64,000 nt of DNA from Acridotheres tristis (Eukaryota; Chordata; Aves; Passeriformes; Sturnidae): positions 85,952,347 to 86,016,346 of the forward strand of contig CM072887.1 in NCBI GenBank assembly GCA_037013685.1, read 5' to 3'. Below are positions 1 to 13,500 of this stretch, in pieces (the first letter of the stretch is position 1; every line of letters starts with the position of its first letter). A program made the translations under genes and the position numbers. The notes below the pieces were generated by a model, which saw only the letters and a list, made by a program, of their open reading frames with translations, made no database searches and was not told where the DNA came from.

Positions 1-1113
1 TACAGTAAGAATGTTCCTGCTATAATATACACTTGTTACTGCCACTAGGGCATTTTCTGTGACATGGATCATCACTGGCAACATGAAGAAACAAATTTTT
101 CAAGAAAATGGAAAAGAGCAAAAGAAACATACAAATACAGAAGTAAGTATTGCTGAAATTTTAACATTGCCGATTCCCACATTTTTTTCTAAGTGTATGG
201 TCAATTTTATTAAAAATGCAGGTGAGATAATTTTCACTATGTGGCCTCATGTGGCATTCTGCCCAGCTGCATTTTATCTCGTCACAAGTTATTTCCGCTT
301 TTAAAGATTGTGCATTTCAAATTATGTTCATTGTTACCACCATCTTTTTGATACCACTATGCAGCATTGTTTTCAGGACTAACAGCAACATTTTAGTTGT
401 TCTCCCTTATAATTTACATGGTGATCAGGTAAATCTGCAACCACAAAGCCAAGTACTGCTTCAGTATCCAGCAGTCACAGTAGTAGACAGAATAGCATCA
501 CCAAATGCTCAATAGACTATTTTCGCTTTTTCATTTTTAAGAAGCTAATCTATTCACTAAGAACTCTTTGGGGAGTCATTCAGTTATGAATTTCTCAGGT
601 CAAATAATCATCATAGTCCTATGTTCAAATATTCAATAAATCTCTTAGAAGAAAAGTGAACCATATAGGTTCTAAGCATAGATCCTTCACAGCAAATATC
701 TGCCTGTTCTTACATCCTGTGTTGATGCTAACTCATATCCTGAGCTAAGCTTCTTTGTGAATTATTTAAATGGATCTGTACTTGACCAAAGATTTACCTC
801 TGATTGATAAAAACACTCATTTTCTTGGCAAATTAGCAGTTACGTGAGATATATCAAACAATGGGAGAAAAATATACATTTGATGCAACTGTGGGATTAA
901 GATCACTGCATTTCTAGAAATTTATTCATAAATAACAATACGTTCATTGTGGGAGCAGAAAATGAATCTCAGTGTCATTAACTGTGCATGTTCCTGATCA
1001 GTTTGAAAATGGTGCAGTAAATAGATATATTATCATTACTTACCTTTAATTGTTGAAGGAGATTTACTTCTTTGTTTTTTGGTAATGTATTTCATATTAA
1101 CACAGGGTGGTTT

Positions 1114-1151
1114 TCAACAGAAGCACTTGGTGTCAACAGAAGCACTTGGTG
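1114..1151. repeat. 19-bp tandem duplication
   Basis: Two perfect 19-bp copies sit head to tail (unit tcaacagaagcacttggtg). The identity suggests a recent slippage duplication. Confidence 0.95.
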
Positions 1152-4139
1152 TCAGCTGTTCTGTTTAAGGCCCCTCCAATGAACAGATTTGTAATCTAGT
1201 TTCTTTCCAACTCCTTGTAGTATTAGACAAACACTGGAAAACACTATATATTTGTAGAAGAGAGAAACAGCAAAAAAAGTTTTCCATTTCTAAAGACATA
1301 TTTTTATGTGTTAATATGTCTTTTTAAAATTAAACATTAAATATTTCCTTTCATTATAAATTGCCCTGAGGTACAGTATTGCCCTAAACCAAAAGAGAGG
1401 GATTTTTTTAGTGTCAGTTAAGAGAACTCTAGTTCTTATGTTTTGCTGACTAAAAAAAATCAACTAGTTCAGTTCCAGTTCCTCTGCAACTTAAGCTCTT
1501 CTAAAAATCATTTGCCTCTGCAGGAATATAAAAGCCAAAGAAGTCATTAGGTATTAAGGAAAACATTTATGGATACAAAGAAACCTTTGAAATACTGGAT
1601 TAAGCTGTAAGGCCAGAAAAGTTGTTGAAGTCCCTGGAGTATTTTTCTGGTGGTTTCATATTTGTAAACATTGTGTTGAGGCAAATATGATACTACAAGG
1701 CACCACTGAAGGAATTATACAAGTAGCAATGAGGAAAACTACAGCTTGCCTTCATTCTTTTAGTTTCCATTTCTGAAAAACAGAAATCATAGGGAAGGGG
1801 ACAGGTCCATTTAATTTCAGTTCGGTCTTTGAATAATTATTTCTTTTTCATTAAATAAATGATTCAGTTCCTCCTTTTGAATTTCCTTGCTGAATACCTT
1901 CCTGTACCAGGTAAAAGTTTTTGAAAGAACAGCTTAACGTCTAATACTGAAAGTGGAGAAATGCTGGCCGTAATATATTAAAAGCAGATATTGCTTGGAA
2001 GACTGAGCTTAAATTGTTAAATTTAAGGTTAAAATGTTAAACTCATATTCACTGCTAAATAAACCACAAAATCAATGTATTTTAATTTTACTTTATATTT
2101 CGTATTTATTTAATCTCTTTTGTAAATCTAGTGGATGCTTTTATTATCTTCATATATTTGAAAGCAAAACAACTCTGCTCAATCAGTATCTGGGTTAGAG
2201 TTGTACTCCTTCCACATTCTCATTAATTACAGAATAAATAATATTTTTCTTCATAAATCTTTGAAATTAGCATAATTCCATGTTTGAAATTCATGTTGAC
2301 TATCTGCTTGCTGTTAATGTAGGGTGATATTCCTGCAGTTAAGCCATATTTCTAGGTTGAAACACACATACATGTCAACTGAGTGACAATCCATCTTTTC
2401 AGTTAACTTGAGTATTTGAATATTAGAGAAATAATGGAGATATATCTCCTTATAGTATTCATCCTGCATTATTGTAGAACTTCTAGATTCTTGGTCTTTA
2501 GTAAATTTGTATGTATATGAGTGGTTTCCACAGCCTTTTCTCCTCTAATGCAGATCAAGTGAATAATTATTTTCTTGTCTTTGCTCTAGGCTTTCAGCAC
2601 AGTTGTATATCCTTAGCCCAAGCTTTTTCACAAATGATATAAATGCTACAAACATCTCCAGTGTTAGAAAATTGCTTTATTTCCTTTATTTAAGGATACC
2701 TTGGAAGTACCACCATAGTAGTGTCAGCTGATTTCTAATTTTTCTTATCTTTTCCCTATTTTCTCTCTACAATTTCTAATTTGAAATAATTTTTAGTCTC
2801 ACATATGTAGTCCCATCACTTTCATTGTTAAGACCATCTCATTAGATAACTTTGAAGTATCTTTCTTTCAGAATTGCTCATTATCTGTAGAATTTTTCAG
2901 TTCGTCAACTCCTAACTGCCCATTTAAATACCTTTCCTTAGCCTTAATTGAACTATGTTTCACCCTTTAAATCTACCACAGAACTGTGTGTGTGTGTATG
3001 TGGTGTAAAGTGGGAACCGACTTACAAACGCTTTCTTATGATGTTTTATTGATGACAACAGAAAGCTTAAAAGTATATTTAGAACTACAATCAGAATGTA
3101 TCTAGAAATATAAAAATCTATGTTTAATATTGGTAACATCTTCCCTATACAATTCGGAGTTTAAGTCTTATGAATTGCAGTTCTGGACATTACTTACTCA
3201 TACTTTCTTCCTGTAGCTGGTTTCTTAAAGTTCTTCCTTTAGCACAAATATGGTACAGTTGATGAAGATTTCAAGTTCCATATATTAGGATTTTTCTAGA
3301 CATAGACTCTAATTTGGTTTCTTTATTGAAGTCCAGGATGCAGAGAGAAAATACATATATTAGCATTTGATATTTAAGCTTAAAATTTGCCACACAGGAC
3401 TATGCAAGACTAACTTTTCCATCTAGGAGAGAAAATACTTTGCTACACAGTACTTTAGAAATACGTCATTTTTATGGGTCTAATATTACCTTTTTCTCAG
3501 TTTAATTCCTATTTTTCATGTTTTGTTTCCTCAGCAAAAATGTTCACCTCTTTGTGTGAGTTTTTGTATGCTACTGCTATTACCCACTGACTGGCATGCC
3601 TCAGTGTCTTGAAAGATTTTTTCATATATTGTAAGATTATTTCTGGATCATTGTATTCTTGATAATGCAGAATGCTGACATCAGCTCTACTAAATCCTGG
3701 GAAAAAAAGCAATGTATCCAGGTAATTTTATGTCTGAAATACCATTAAAAAAGTTAATCAAGTGACAGTTCTATTGCACAAATGGGAAGAAATATTAACA
3801 ATAAAGACTCTTTCTTTAGAAATAGTGATCAGCAATAGGCAGATATTTAGTCACGGAACTAACTAATACCGTACAGTGTGTAAAATCTGATGATTGAAAA
3901 AAATCAGTGAGCTGACCAGTTAGATTTATCTCTGACTGATTCTAACTGGCTTTATCTCACTCATTAGCAAAAAAATAAATTAGTATCATGTACTGGGTGC
4001 AAATTACTAAGGGCTGATTACACATTTTCAAGGATAGCTTTTCTGCTATTTATTTTTCATATTTCTATGCATCATAGTAAATTTAAATAAAAAAGCAGTC
4101 CATTGAAAATCAATTAATGCTTACTGGAGAAGAATACTT

Positions 4140-4672
4140 TGTTGTAACTTCTGCCTGTTAGTTCCAGCAGGCAGCTGAGCCTCATGCAGTGGCTCTCGCT
4201 ACCCTGGGTTAGGATGGCAAGAGAAACAGAAGGGTAGAACTGTGAAAACTTGTTGATTTAGGTGACGACTGTTTAATGGGGAAAATAAAGCTGCACACAC
4301 AAACAAAGAAAACCAAAATTCATTCACCACTTCCCATGGGCAGGCAGATATTCAGCTATATTCAGGAAAGCAGGATGACATGTAACAATGACAGGGGAAG
4401 ACAAACACCATCACTCCAAGTATCCTTCCCTTCCTCTTCCCATAGCTGTCATTGCTGAGCATTATGCCATACAGTACCAGATGTCCCTTTGGTCAGTTTG
4501 GGGCAGCAGTCCCAGCTGTGTCCTCTCCCAGCTGCTTGTGCATCCTCAGCCTATGCCCTGACCGGGTGGTTGGTAGAACAGAAAAGGCCCTGAGGCTATG
4601 CAATAATCCAAAATGTAACACCCTAACTGCTACTAGGAAGTGAATTAACAAAGCCAAACCAGCAGCTATACA
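4140..4672 (-). mobile_element. LTR of an avian endogenous retrovirus-like element, degraded
   Basis: The block is GC-richer than its surroundings. Its stretches (for example the segments around 4330-4360, 4400-4440 and 4480-4590) match my memory of a common avian LTR family that is normally found with the transcribed strand opposite to this reading. It starts near TGTTGTAAC and ends near CCAGCA. No convincing target-site duplication was found, so both ends are approximate. No coding capacity remains: the two short frames here (4276-4458 and 4452-4643) are chance frames in LTR sequence. Orientation is inferred from the remembered consensus. Confidence 0.6.
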
Positions 4673-4928
4673 AACTCCAGCAGTTTTGAAACGTTTTACT
4701 GCATTTCTGACTTACTAGAGTATTAATTCCTAGCTCTGAAAAGTCTGATGTCTGAAAATAGATTACCTGAAAAAATTAATTAAAATTAGATAGTTCCACC
4801 AAGCTTCTACATTCTGTCAAATGGAATTGGCAGGCTTTTGCTTTTTATTGTCTTTTCATTGTATTTTTTTGTCACTTGTCTCACAAGACTATCCTCAAAA
4901 CTTAGTCACTTAAATCTAATTAGTGTTC

Positions 4929-4933
4929 TTTCT
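4929..4933. repeat. Left target-site duplication TTTCT
   Basis: This is one copy of the exact 5-bp direct repeat directly abutting the TG terminus of the 1,041-bp LTR. The other copy is at 5975-5979. Confidence 0.65.
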
Positions 4934-5974
4934 TGTTGACTCAGGGGGTTGACTCTGGCTGGATGCCAGATACCCACCAAAGCCTTTCTATCACTCCCCT
5001 CCAAATATGAACAGGGGAGAGAAAATATAACCAGGGGTTCACAGGTTGAGATAATGACTGGGACATCACTCACCAAATACCATCAAAGGCAAGCCAGACT
5101 CAAATTAGAGATATTAATTGAATTTATTACCAACAAAATCAGAGCAGAATAATGAGAAGTAACATAAAACCTTAAAAACATCTTCCTCTCACCTCTCCCT
5201 GCTTCCTAGCGCTACCGCCTTCCCTGGTGGTGCCAAGAGACAGGGAATGGGAGTTATGGCCAGTTCATCACAAGGTTGTTTCTGCTTTAGAAGAGTTCTT
5301 CCCCTGCTCCAATATAAGGTCCTTTCCACGGGATATAATTCTCCATTAACTTTTCCAATCTGAGTCCATCTCATGGTTAACAGTTCTCCACAAACTGATG
5401 TAGTGTGGGTCACTCTTCTATGGGGTGCAGTCCTTCAAGGACAGGCAGCTCCAGTGTGGGCTCCTCTCTTCAAAGGTCTGCAGATCCCTGCCAAGACTCT
5501 GCCTCAGCATGGGCCTCCCAGGGGATTGCAGCCTCCTCCCATGCATCCACCTGCTCCAGTGTGGGTCTCCTCCCCGGGCTGCAGGTGGATCTCTGCATCC
5601 CCATGGCCCCCATGGGCTGCAGGGGCACAGCTGCCCCACCATGGGCTGCACCAGGGGCTGCAGGGGAATCTCAGCTCTGGCACCTGGAGCATCTCCTGCC
5701 CCTCCTTCTGCTCTCACCTTGGTGTCTGCAGAGCTGCTCCTCTCCTGTGTTCTCACTCTGCTCTTCTCTGGCTACAATTACATCTGAGAAACAGCTTCTT
5801 TTGCTTATTAAATATGTTCTCACAGAGGCATGACCATCATTTCTAATTGGCCAGCCTTGGCCGACAGCAGTCTTGGAGCTGCCTGGGATTGGCTCTCACA
5901 GTCATGGAGGAAGACTCTGGAAGCTACTCACAGAAGTCACCCCGTAACCCCCATGGCTGTACAAACTCAATACA
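4934..5974 (-). mobile_element. Solo LTR-like element with 5-bp target duplication
   Basis: The 1,041-bp element begins TGTTGACTC and ends CAATACA, so it has TG...CA termini with TGT/ACA inverted ends. It is flanked by identical 5-bp direct repeats TTTCT at 4929-4933 and 5975-5979, the hallmark of integrase-mediated insertion. A 5-bp duplication fits ERVL-type (class III) elements. The interior has a GC-rich part (about 5420-5700) with degenerate units of roughly 25-36 bp ending in 'gggctgcag', and it resembles a very common avian repeat. AATAAA on the minus strand at 5123-5128 could be the polyadenylation signal, giving minus orientation. No internal retroviral genes adjoin it, so it is a recombined solo LTR. 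Several overlapping open frames here, including a 157-residue one, are by-products of GC-rich repeats. Confidence 0.75.
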
Positions 5975-5979
5975 TTTCT
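5975..5979. repeat. Right target-site duplication TTTCT
   Basis: This is the second copy of the 5-bp duplication, directly after the terminal CA of the LTR at 4934-5974. Confidence 0.65.
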
Positions 5980-6725
5980 ATATAATTTTACATTACACAC
6001 TATAGTGCCATCCATTTTTCTCTGTATTTCTGAAGATACTTGCAACAAAACCATTTGTCTTCGCGAAAAAATCCATGCATCACCTCTGATGTCTGTATGT
6101 GCATGGAGACCTGGATCCTAGAGGCTTAACTTAATGACTTCATGTGCATTTTTATAGTGACAAAATATAAACTAAGACACCTAACTTCAAGTACATGTTT
6201 CTTGAAATCTTGACTTGAATATTTTGCAAAGCATAGACATACACCATCTCTACCTTTTTGTCAGGCTTGATAGAGCAGTACTTCATAATGTTCAGCTTAT
6301 AGATTACTTAATGTAACTACAAGTGTACAGCCTAACAATTGCCATTAGTGTGTAATCATAAAATGGTCAAGTGAGCAGTAATTCTCAGAGCACCTTTATC
6401 CCATATCCTTATGATACATGAAATGCCTTTAGCAGGACTCATACATTTTTATGGAGAGTAAATGAGAATTGTGTCCCTATGTCTGACTCTAATGGAAATT
6501 CGCGGTCTCAGATGTCAGCATAAATCTTTCTGAGAGCTGTATACACCATTCAGAAACTCAGTAGCAGCTGTTTCTTTCTTCTTCTGAGGTTATGCATTTT
6601 TTAACCATCATATTGTTGTACACAACTGCCAGCAATGATTTATTAGTTTTAATACGTGCATACACTCACACAATTAAAAACATATCTTAGAAACTTAATT
6701 GAACTTCTCTGAACCTTTATGTCCT

Positions 6726-6754
6726 CTTTTTTTTTTTTTTTCTTTTTTTTTTTT
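6726..6754. repeat. Poly-T tract
   Basis: This is a nearly uninterrupted T run of about 29 bases. No polyadenylation-signal complement follows it, so I do not read it as a retrocopy tail. Confidence 0.9.
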
Positions 6755-7354
6755 CAGGATAAAAGCCAAATTCATTGATCTGACCATTTTTCATCATCCA
6801 TGTCCATAGCAGATGTTCATAGCAAGATACCTGTATAGGTCTACAGACAAAACAGTATAGATGTCAAAAATTCTAAGAGAATATTGGTCATTATTACCTA
6901 TTTCTCTTGAGTCTGAGTAATTAGTCTGCAAATAATTCTGTTAAATAGAACTGCACTGCATTAAACTTACTAAACATTAGTACAAATTGATAATTTCAGG
7001 AAATATATCACAAACAAAATATTTTGTACACAGCACTTTTTTTTCTTTAAAGAACTCACTACCTAATGTATGCTTTGAAGAAATAAACTCTGAAATTTAT
7101 AATTGGAGAAGGAAGAGATATACTGTATATATACTATGCAGTAAAAATATATACTAATTGTAACCCTTTCTAGATACCTGAAAATATAATTTAGGTCTAT
7201 ATGGTATTTTGGGGAAAAAAATTTCCTTTGGAGAAAACACTGATTAAAAAAACTTGAGCATCTTTGTATATGTTATAAGTTAAAACAACAGTGCTAGACA
7301 CAGAAATTCTTACAATTAAGCATGTTTTAAATTTACTTCCTAACTTTTTAACTT

Positions 7355-7379
7355 GTTAGGAACCTAACAGGTTCCTAAC
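7355..7379. repeat. Perfect inverted repeat, 11-bp arms
   Basis: The arms GTTAGGAACCT and AGGTTCCTAAC flank a 3-base spacer (AAC). The structure would form a tight hairpin. No surrounding element explains it, and its function is unknown. Confidence 0.85.
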
Positions 7380-8320
7380 TTGGAAACTTTGACTTTTTAA
7401 ATGTATCAACTTTAAAGATTTTTTTAAGAATGTAGTTACTCACTGGAATGTTTTCAATGTGTGTCTATACCTGCATACAGATAATATGGAGCTATTTAAA
7501 AATGTAGAATTATATTTTCAAACCAAAATCTGCTACAGTGTATATCGGTAGCAGCAGATAAACATATCTTTTTGTTTGTTTCCCCTTTCAGTTCTCCAAG
7601 TACCTGTATTCACTTCCATTCCTTCATTGTCTTGAAATGTGAAGTATTAAAGATGCACCAACATAAAGTGCACTCAGTTATCTTCCCCTTGCTATGCTGG
7701 CAGGATTCTGATTTGCAAATTATCAGATACATCTTCTTTCTCGTCAGAATGTCTTTTACTTTATTATGTACTGCAGAACCATCTGTCACACTGACAGTAT
7801 TAATATGAGCTGCTTCTTTTAGATAGTCTCCATTGTTTAAAATGAGTGATTTTTCTGCTTAAACTAAATTTTTGTAGCAGGACTGGAGTGTAGAGATGTG
7901 TGATTTTGCTTCCATTATATTTTTCTTCTTGTTGCTTGTTGTTTACAATTCACATGACAAACATTTTAGCTTCACTCTGAACCAATGCCCTACTTTACTT
8001 TTGGAACATATATTATAGGAGCTGGAGTTGTGCTACATTTAAATGAACCACAGAGGCCTACAGCAAAGCTCAGTGAAGAATTTGTTTTCCCCTTGCTATA
8101 ATAACGTGCCACTTGAATTATCCCCACAGAAATGGTACGTATTGCCTCAAGTACTACAGCTTGATCCTACTTCCATACAAGTCAGTGCTTACTTTTCCAT
8201 TCACTTAGCAGGGCATAGTCAACAAGCCTTACATTGTAAATGTGACTATAAAAAGTTTCCTACCTGACAGTCTAATCTTCAGAGATAAATTTACTTATGT
8301 ATAGTATAAGATGTTTATAG

Positions 8321-8351
8321 TAAAATAATCTTTACTATCAGGATTATTTTA
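8321..8351. repeat. Inverted repeat, 10-bp arms
   Basis: TAAAATAATC and GATTATTTTA are separated by 11 bases. AT-rich palindromes like this also arise by chance in such sequence. Confidence 0.7.
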
Positions 8352-9948
8352 CATATAGAAATAAATCAATGGTTTACTGCTAGCCTGTCCTTTCAGTTGC
8401 TATGGTTCTTACCTGTTTTTTCTTTTCCTTTCCAACAGACAGAACTCCGATTTATTATATTTTTAAGGTTAATATTTTACTTGTATGAAATTGATAGCTG
8501 ATAACTACTACATATTTTGAAGAGGCCTCATTTTTGAAGCTTAATTATTTCAAAATGTTTTTCAGTCTTTTCATAGCAACTGAGTGGTTGAGTGTCTCCC
8601 TAGGTATGCAATAGCTATTTTCAACTTGTTATTTGTTCAGATGTTGTCCTAAATTATTCTCTCATGAAATTAAGACCAGACTTAAATCTAGTGGCAGTTG
8701 GAAAAATCATTGTCTCAGACTGCTGCTTGGGGAACAGATCTTGCATTAAGCCTCATGAAAATTGTTTTGTCTGTTTTCCGTAAAATAATCAGACAGCTAC
8801 CAGTCTATACAGATATCAATGCAAGGCTATTTAACATCAATAATGTTGCTAAAGACAGCCTCTATTTTCCTTCTTTCTTCAACTGAAACAAAAGGAAACA
8901 AATGGGAAGACAAAACCAAAGAAAGAAAATATTCTACAAGGCACTTAGGGCATAATATACACAAAGAGACTGTTTTTGCTATAAATCTTTTGGCTTCATA
9001 AAAGACAGTGTAAGAATGAGACTTCCAATAGTCTATCCCATGATCATTTTTGTTCCTGATCATGTTTGTAATATGCTTTCAGTGCTGTACCTGGAAGGTA
9101 CTTTGAGTACGTGTTGTCTTTTATGAAATCCTGAGTTTCTTGAGGGGCTCTTAAAAGAAGATTTACAATGTTTTTTTTATCATTTCTAATGTGCATATAA
9201 AGTAAGCATCTTGTATGAATTATTTTTCGTGCATTAAATTACTGAAAAAAACCCATGATCATTTGGTTATTGCCCTCAGTAGCATGTTTCTCGGTAACAT
9301 AAAGCTAAGCATTCAAATTGTAATCCTATAATTTTTGTTCTTTTTGTTATTAGTTTATAGAGAAATTCACTGAAACAACTGAAGTGCCTTCTGCATTTTA
9401 GTCTTTATTTGCCTGCTTCTAATCTACTACTTCATAGATTTGTTTTCATTAAAGAAACTAATTTCAACAACTGTTTTGGCATAAGTTTCAAGTGAAGCTG
9501 TATACTCAGTGTTAATACTGGTTGAATCAGTTTCAGCTTCAGGCTTTAAACTGGTATTCAGCCTATCGTATCTGCGTGACAAACATGAATGACATCAGTG
9601 CTTTTTTCTGTACGTTATCTAAGAAAAAATGCCTTAAAATGGGGATTGCATGGATTCACACTGATTAAGATTCTGAATGATAACCTTTCAAAGAATAAAA
9701 TTCTTTTCTTACAGTGCATTTACCTCCCTGGGTTAAATTTGAAACTGTAGCAGTTGTATTTGACCTAATTTGATTAACATAGTGGCACTGAATTGTTTGG
9801 TTTGTTGATGTTTTTTGTTTGGGTTTATTTGTGAGACTTTTTTTAAATTTATTTTTTAATTGTAATAGCTAAAATAGTTGTATTATTTCGTGTAGACTGG
9901 GGTTGCAATCTTTGCTATACAGAACACAGCTTTTTCTCTATAGTGGTT

Positions 9949-10590
9949 TCACAGAATCCCAGAACGGCTTAGTTTGAAAGGGACCTCTGGAGTTTATCTT
10001 GTCCAATGGCTTTGTTCCAAGCAGTGTCACACAGAACTGTTTGCCAGAACCATGTCCACATGTCTTTGGAATATCTCCATGGGTGGAGACACCGCAACTT
10101 CTTTGGACAAACTGTGCCAGTGCTCAGTCACTCTCACAATGAAAAAGTGTTTTCCAATGTTCAGACAGAACCACCTGTGTACAGCTTGTACTCATTGACT
10201 CTGGTACTGTCAGTGGCCACTGCTGAAAAGAGACTGTCTCTGTCCTCTACATGCCCTCTGTTCAGCTATTTGTAAACATTGAGGAGATCCCCTTCTGAGT
10301 ATACTCTCTCCAGGCTATACACCCGCATGTCTCTTAGATTTTTCTCATAGGAGAGATGTTCTGGTCCCTTTATCATCTTTGTGGCCCTTTACTGCATTAT
10401 CTCTAGTGAGTCTATTTCTTTCTTACACTGGAGAGCCCAGAACAGCACTCAGAATTTGGCCTCACCAGTGCTGAGCACAGGGTAAGGATTATCTCCTTTG
10501 ACTTGGCATGCTGACAAAGCTTTGCTTAATGCAGTCTGGGATAACATTTTTTTTTTTTTTTCCAAAAGGGCATCTTTACTGGCTTATATT
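9949..10590 (-). mobile_element. CR1 LINE fragment, 3' region, antisense
   Basis: The sequence reads as the complement of the CR1 3' end. It starts with cacagaatcccagaa (the complement of the terminal ATTCTRTG-type repeat) and continues with recognisable CR1 landmarks: 'gaaagggacctctggag', 'cttctttggacaaactgtgccagtgctc', 'actctctccaggcta', and 'atgcagtctgggataacat' near 10530. A T run at about 10547-10561 interrupts it. The copy is many mutations away from consensus, so it is old and inactive. The open frames at 9974-10198 and 10006-10275 are artefacts of this repeat. Confidence 0.85.
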
Positions 10591-13500
10591 TCCACAATTA
10601 TATTTTTAAAAACAAAATTAGGGTAGATTTTGAAAAAAATTCTATGAATGAATGAAAGTAGGATGGGGTTGGTTTTGCTTTATTGAAAGATTAAGGTAAA
10701 TAACTGTGTCTTTAGAAAGTGAGTTAGATTTGCGTCTATGTATTCTATAGCTTAGAAAGGATTTGATTCTCTACACTGAAGCTGCTTTTCAATCTTCAGG
10801 CTCAGTGGCACTTGCTACTAGTCAATGAAAGAAACTAGTCTCAAATAGTTAGTATACACACTCAAGCCAGTGGAAACAATCTGCTCAAGCAGTGATGTCG
10901 AGGTGGTTTTAAGTTTTCCATGGGAATTCAAACAGACTATGCACCTGCATAGCGACCTCACTGCAGAACAGTGAATCAAAAGCAGAGTTCTTTCAATTTT
11001 CTATAATATTCAAGTTCTAGACACCATTTTAAGTCACTGGCTATATTGAGGGGGATTAAACCTTTTTGTTTTGTTTGAGGGTTTTTTAATTAAAAGTCAC
11101 TATTTCTTCCTGGTCTCTATGGTGCTAAAATATTTACCAGTACCTATGTCCCAAATAAAGATGGCTGAATTATTAGTCCTTCTTGTTTTTTTCATTCTGA
11201 AAAACAAGGATCTTCCCACTTTTGTTTTATTCTAGCCCCATCTGTAAACTGCAAGGAATGCAGCTATGTAGAATGTACATAAAGACCTCCAGATGTAGCA
11301 CGCTAATGGATTGTGAAATTTAACTTCTCAGCCAATTGACAATGTGCATCTTGGAGAACATCCAAGAGAGCAACCTTTCACAAAGCTCATATTGAGGTTC
11401 CTACCTGGTCAAACACCAAGAACATATGGAATGATGCATATACCCTCAACTGCATTTCCATTACCTGCAGCTGTTTCTGCAAAAATTTAGTTTACATCCA
11501 ACTGATCTTGTGTTACAAAAGTCTAAGTTCTGGCAAACATTTTACACAAATGCATAGAGAAAAAGCTCAATTTCTACTCACTCTCTAAAATCCTGAGCTA
11601 ACTGAGAGTTGTCTTTGTGCTCTTCTGCCCCACAATCAAGTTTTTTTGCAGTCCTTGATTCATCATTCCTAGCAATTGAAACCTGTTGGAATATTGTAAT
11701 TAGAATGGAAGAAAAAAATTGGAGAATAGGTGAATTTGGAGATGGAATGGAGTTTTAAAAAGAAAAAAAAAAGGAGACTAGTTGTCACAAATGTAAGAAT
11801 TATTTAGCTGCTAACTTGAAATACTTCAGAAAAGACAACTTATTTTGTCATATGTATAAAAATGCAACTGTATAAAGAGAATAACAGATTGTATATTTAC
11901 TTTTTATTATTTTCCTATTTTCCTTTTTTCTTTCCTTCCTCTTTCTAAGAAAGAAAAAAAAATATAATCTAAAAACAAAACAAACAAAAAAAAAAAAACT
12001 GGTGAATAAATGTAAAAACACTTACTTGAGAGTGTTTGGTGAGGCAGGGGCTGATAAAAGTCTGTCAGACAGGGCAAAATATATTGTGTTAGAAAATATA
12101 TTTTGTAGAGCAACACATTTATTTTCCCACCGTTCTAACTCCTTTATTGTTTTACTTTTATTTGTCTTTCTGTGAAAAAGACTCAGTTGTGTATTATGGG
12201 CTATCTGGCAAATGAGATCTGCTATCCATCTCTTCCTATCAGAATTTTCTACAGTGTTTTATTACTGCTATATTCTATTACTCGTATAGGCTGCCAAGGA
12301 AGAAAAACAAACCTGTTTTTTAAACTCTTTTTAAGACTAGTATAATTGAAACTAATGGATAAAATATGTACTACATTCATGAGTCAATGAGTAATAATAG
12401 TTCTAAGTCTTGCTAATTCTGTCTATCTTAGCTGTATTTCATGTATCCTTCTGAGCTGGTTGAGTCAGGTACAAAGCATGATCTTTTACATTGCACAGGC
12501 AGGTGTAATTTATAGTCAAATAGAGAAAAATCAATAAATTTAATTTAAAATTATTGTCTTTGGTGAAATTAAACTGTTATATGAAAAGTTTTTAAATATT
12601 TCCATTGATATTTTATATACTTTGTTGTGGGACTTACAAAGACAAATCAATCTGTTGTATCTTGCCTTTTAAGGCTTTTTTGATGGTGATGCAACTAAAA
12701 ACTAAAAGAAACCATGTAGAAGTTTTCTGGCATATAAAAGTGATGTCTGTTTAAGGAGAGCAAGATGGTGAGCTGTTGACACTACACAGAACTGTTGATA
12801 ACAACATGAAGTATGTGCTTCCTGAAGGGGGTTCAGAGCTGCTGATTTGGTAACACTGGATTGCTCTCTTCATACTTACTAAAAAGGGAATGTTAACCCC
12901 CCACATTTGGCACAGATTCTTTCAAGAAAAGATTCTAAAGGCATCAATCCTTCTAAAAAAAAAAGAAGAAGAAAGGGAAAGAAAAATACAGAGGCTATGG
13001 ACAAAAATACACAAACCAAAAGAGTGGCTTAAAAGTATACAAAAAAACATCAGTACAGACTTAAAACACGAATTTACTGGATTATAAGTATACTTTTTGT
13101 CAAAATCAGAGAGGTGACACATTGTAGCTCCTGTTACTCTAGTCAGTGACCTACTTGTTTGAGGAAAACCCCACAGGATGATTCTTTGTGTATAGACATG
13201 CTTTCAAAAGTAGATTGTCAAAAAATAGATCCAGGCAGCCTTAGAACAGTCTTTAAAGCATTATTTGGTGGCTCAAAAGCAAGTTCATCTATGAAGATTT
13301 ACATGTCAGTTTGCAGTCAGACAGTTTCTCAGATCACACATTGAAAGACAAACAATAGTACAGTGTTACATGATGTCTGGAAAAAGTTGAGCATAAGGGC
13401 CACATTGATAAGTTTTCTTTTCCTACTTGTTCTCCCTTGACATCCTTGTCACATTACAAAAGAAACTAAGGGTTCCATTATTTTACCCAGACATTAAAAG

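Larger units (their letters stand above)
5980..9948. other. Intronic sequence without recognisable elements
   Basis: AT-rich and apparently unique. Apart from the poly-T run and the two inverted repeats listed, I see no mobile element, exon or RNA gene. Confidence 0.6.

Noticed and set aside
5373..5846. 157-residue + strand open frame, with overlapping 142-, 120- and 112-residue frames
   Set aside because: All lie inside the LTR with GC-rich degenerate repeats. Frames are open on both strands at once, with no domain, splice context or start context.
6726..6754. Poly-T tract as a second retrocopy tail
   Set aside because: No AATAAA complement at the right distance and no compositionally distinct body next to it.
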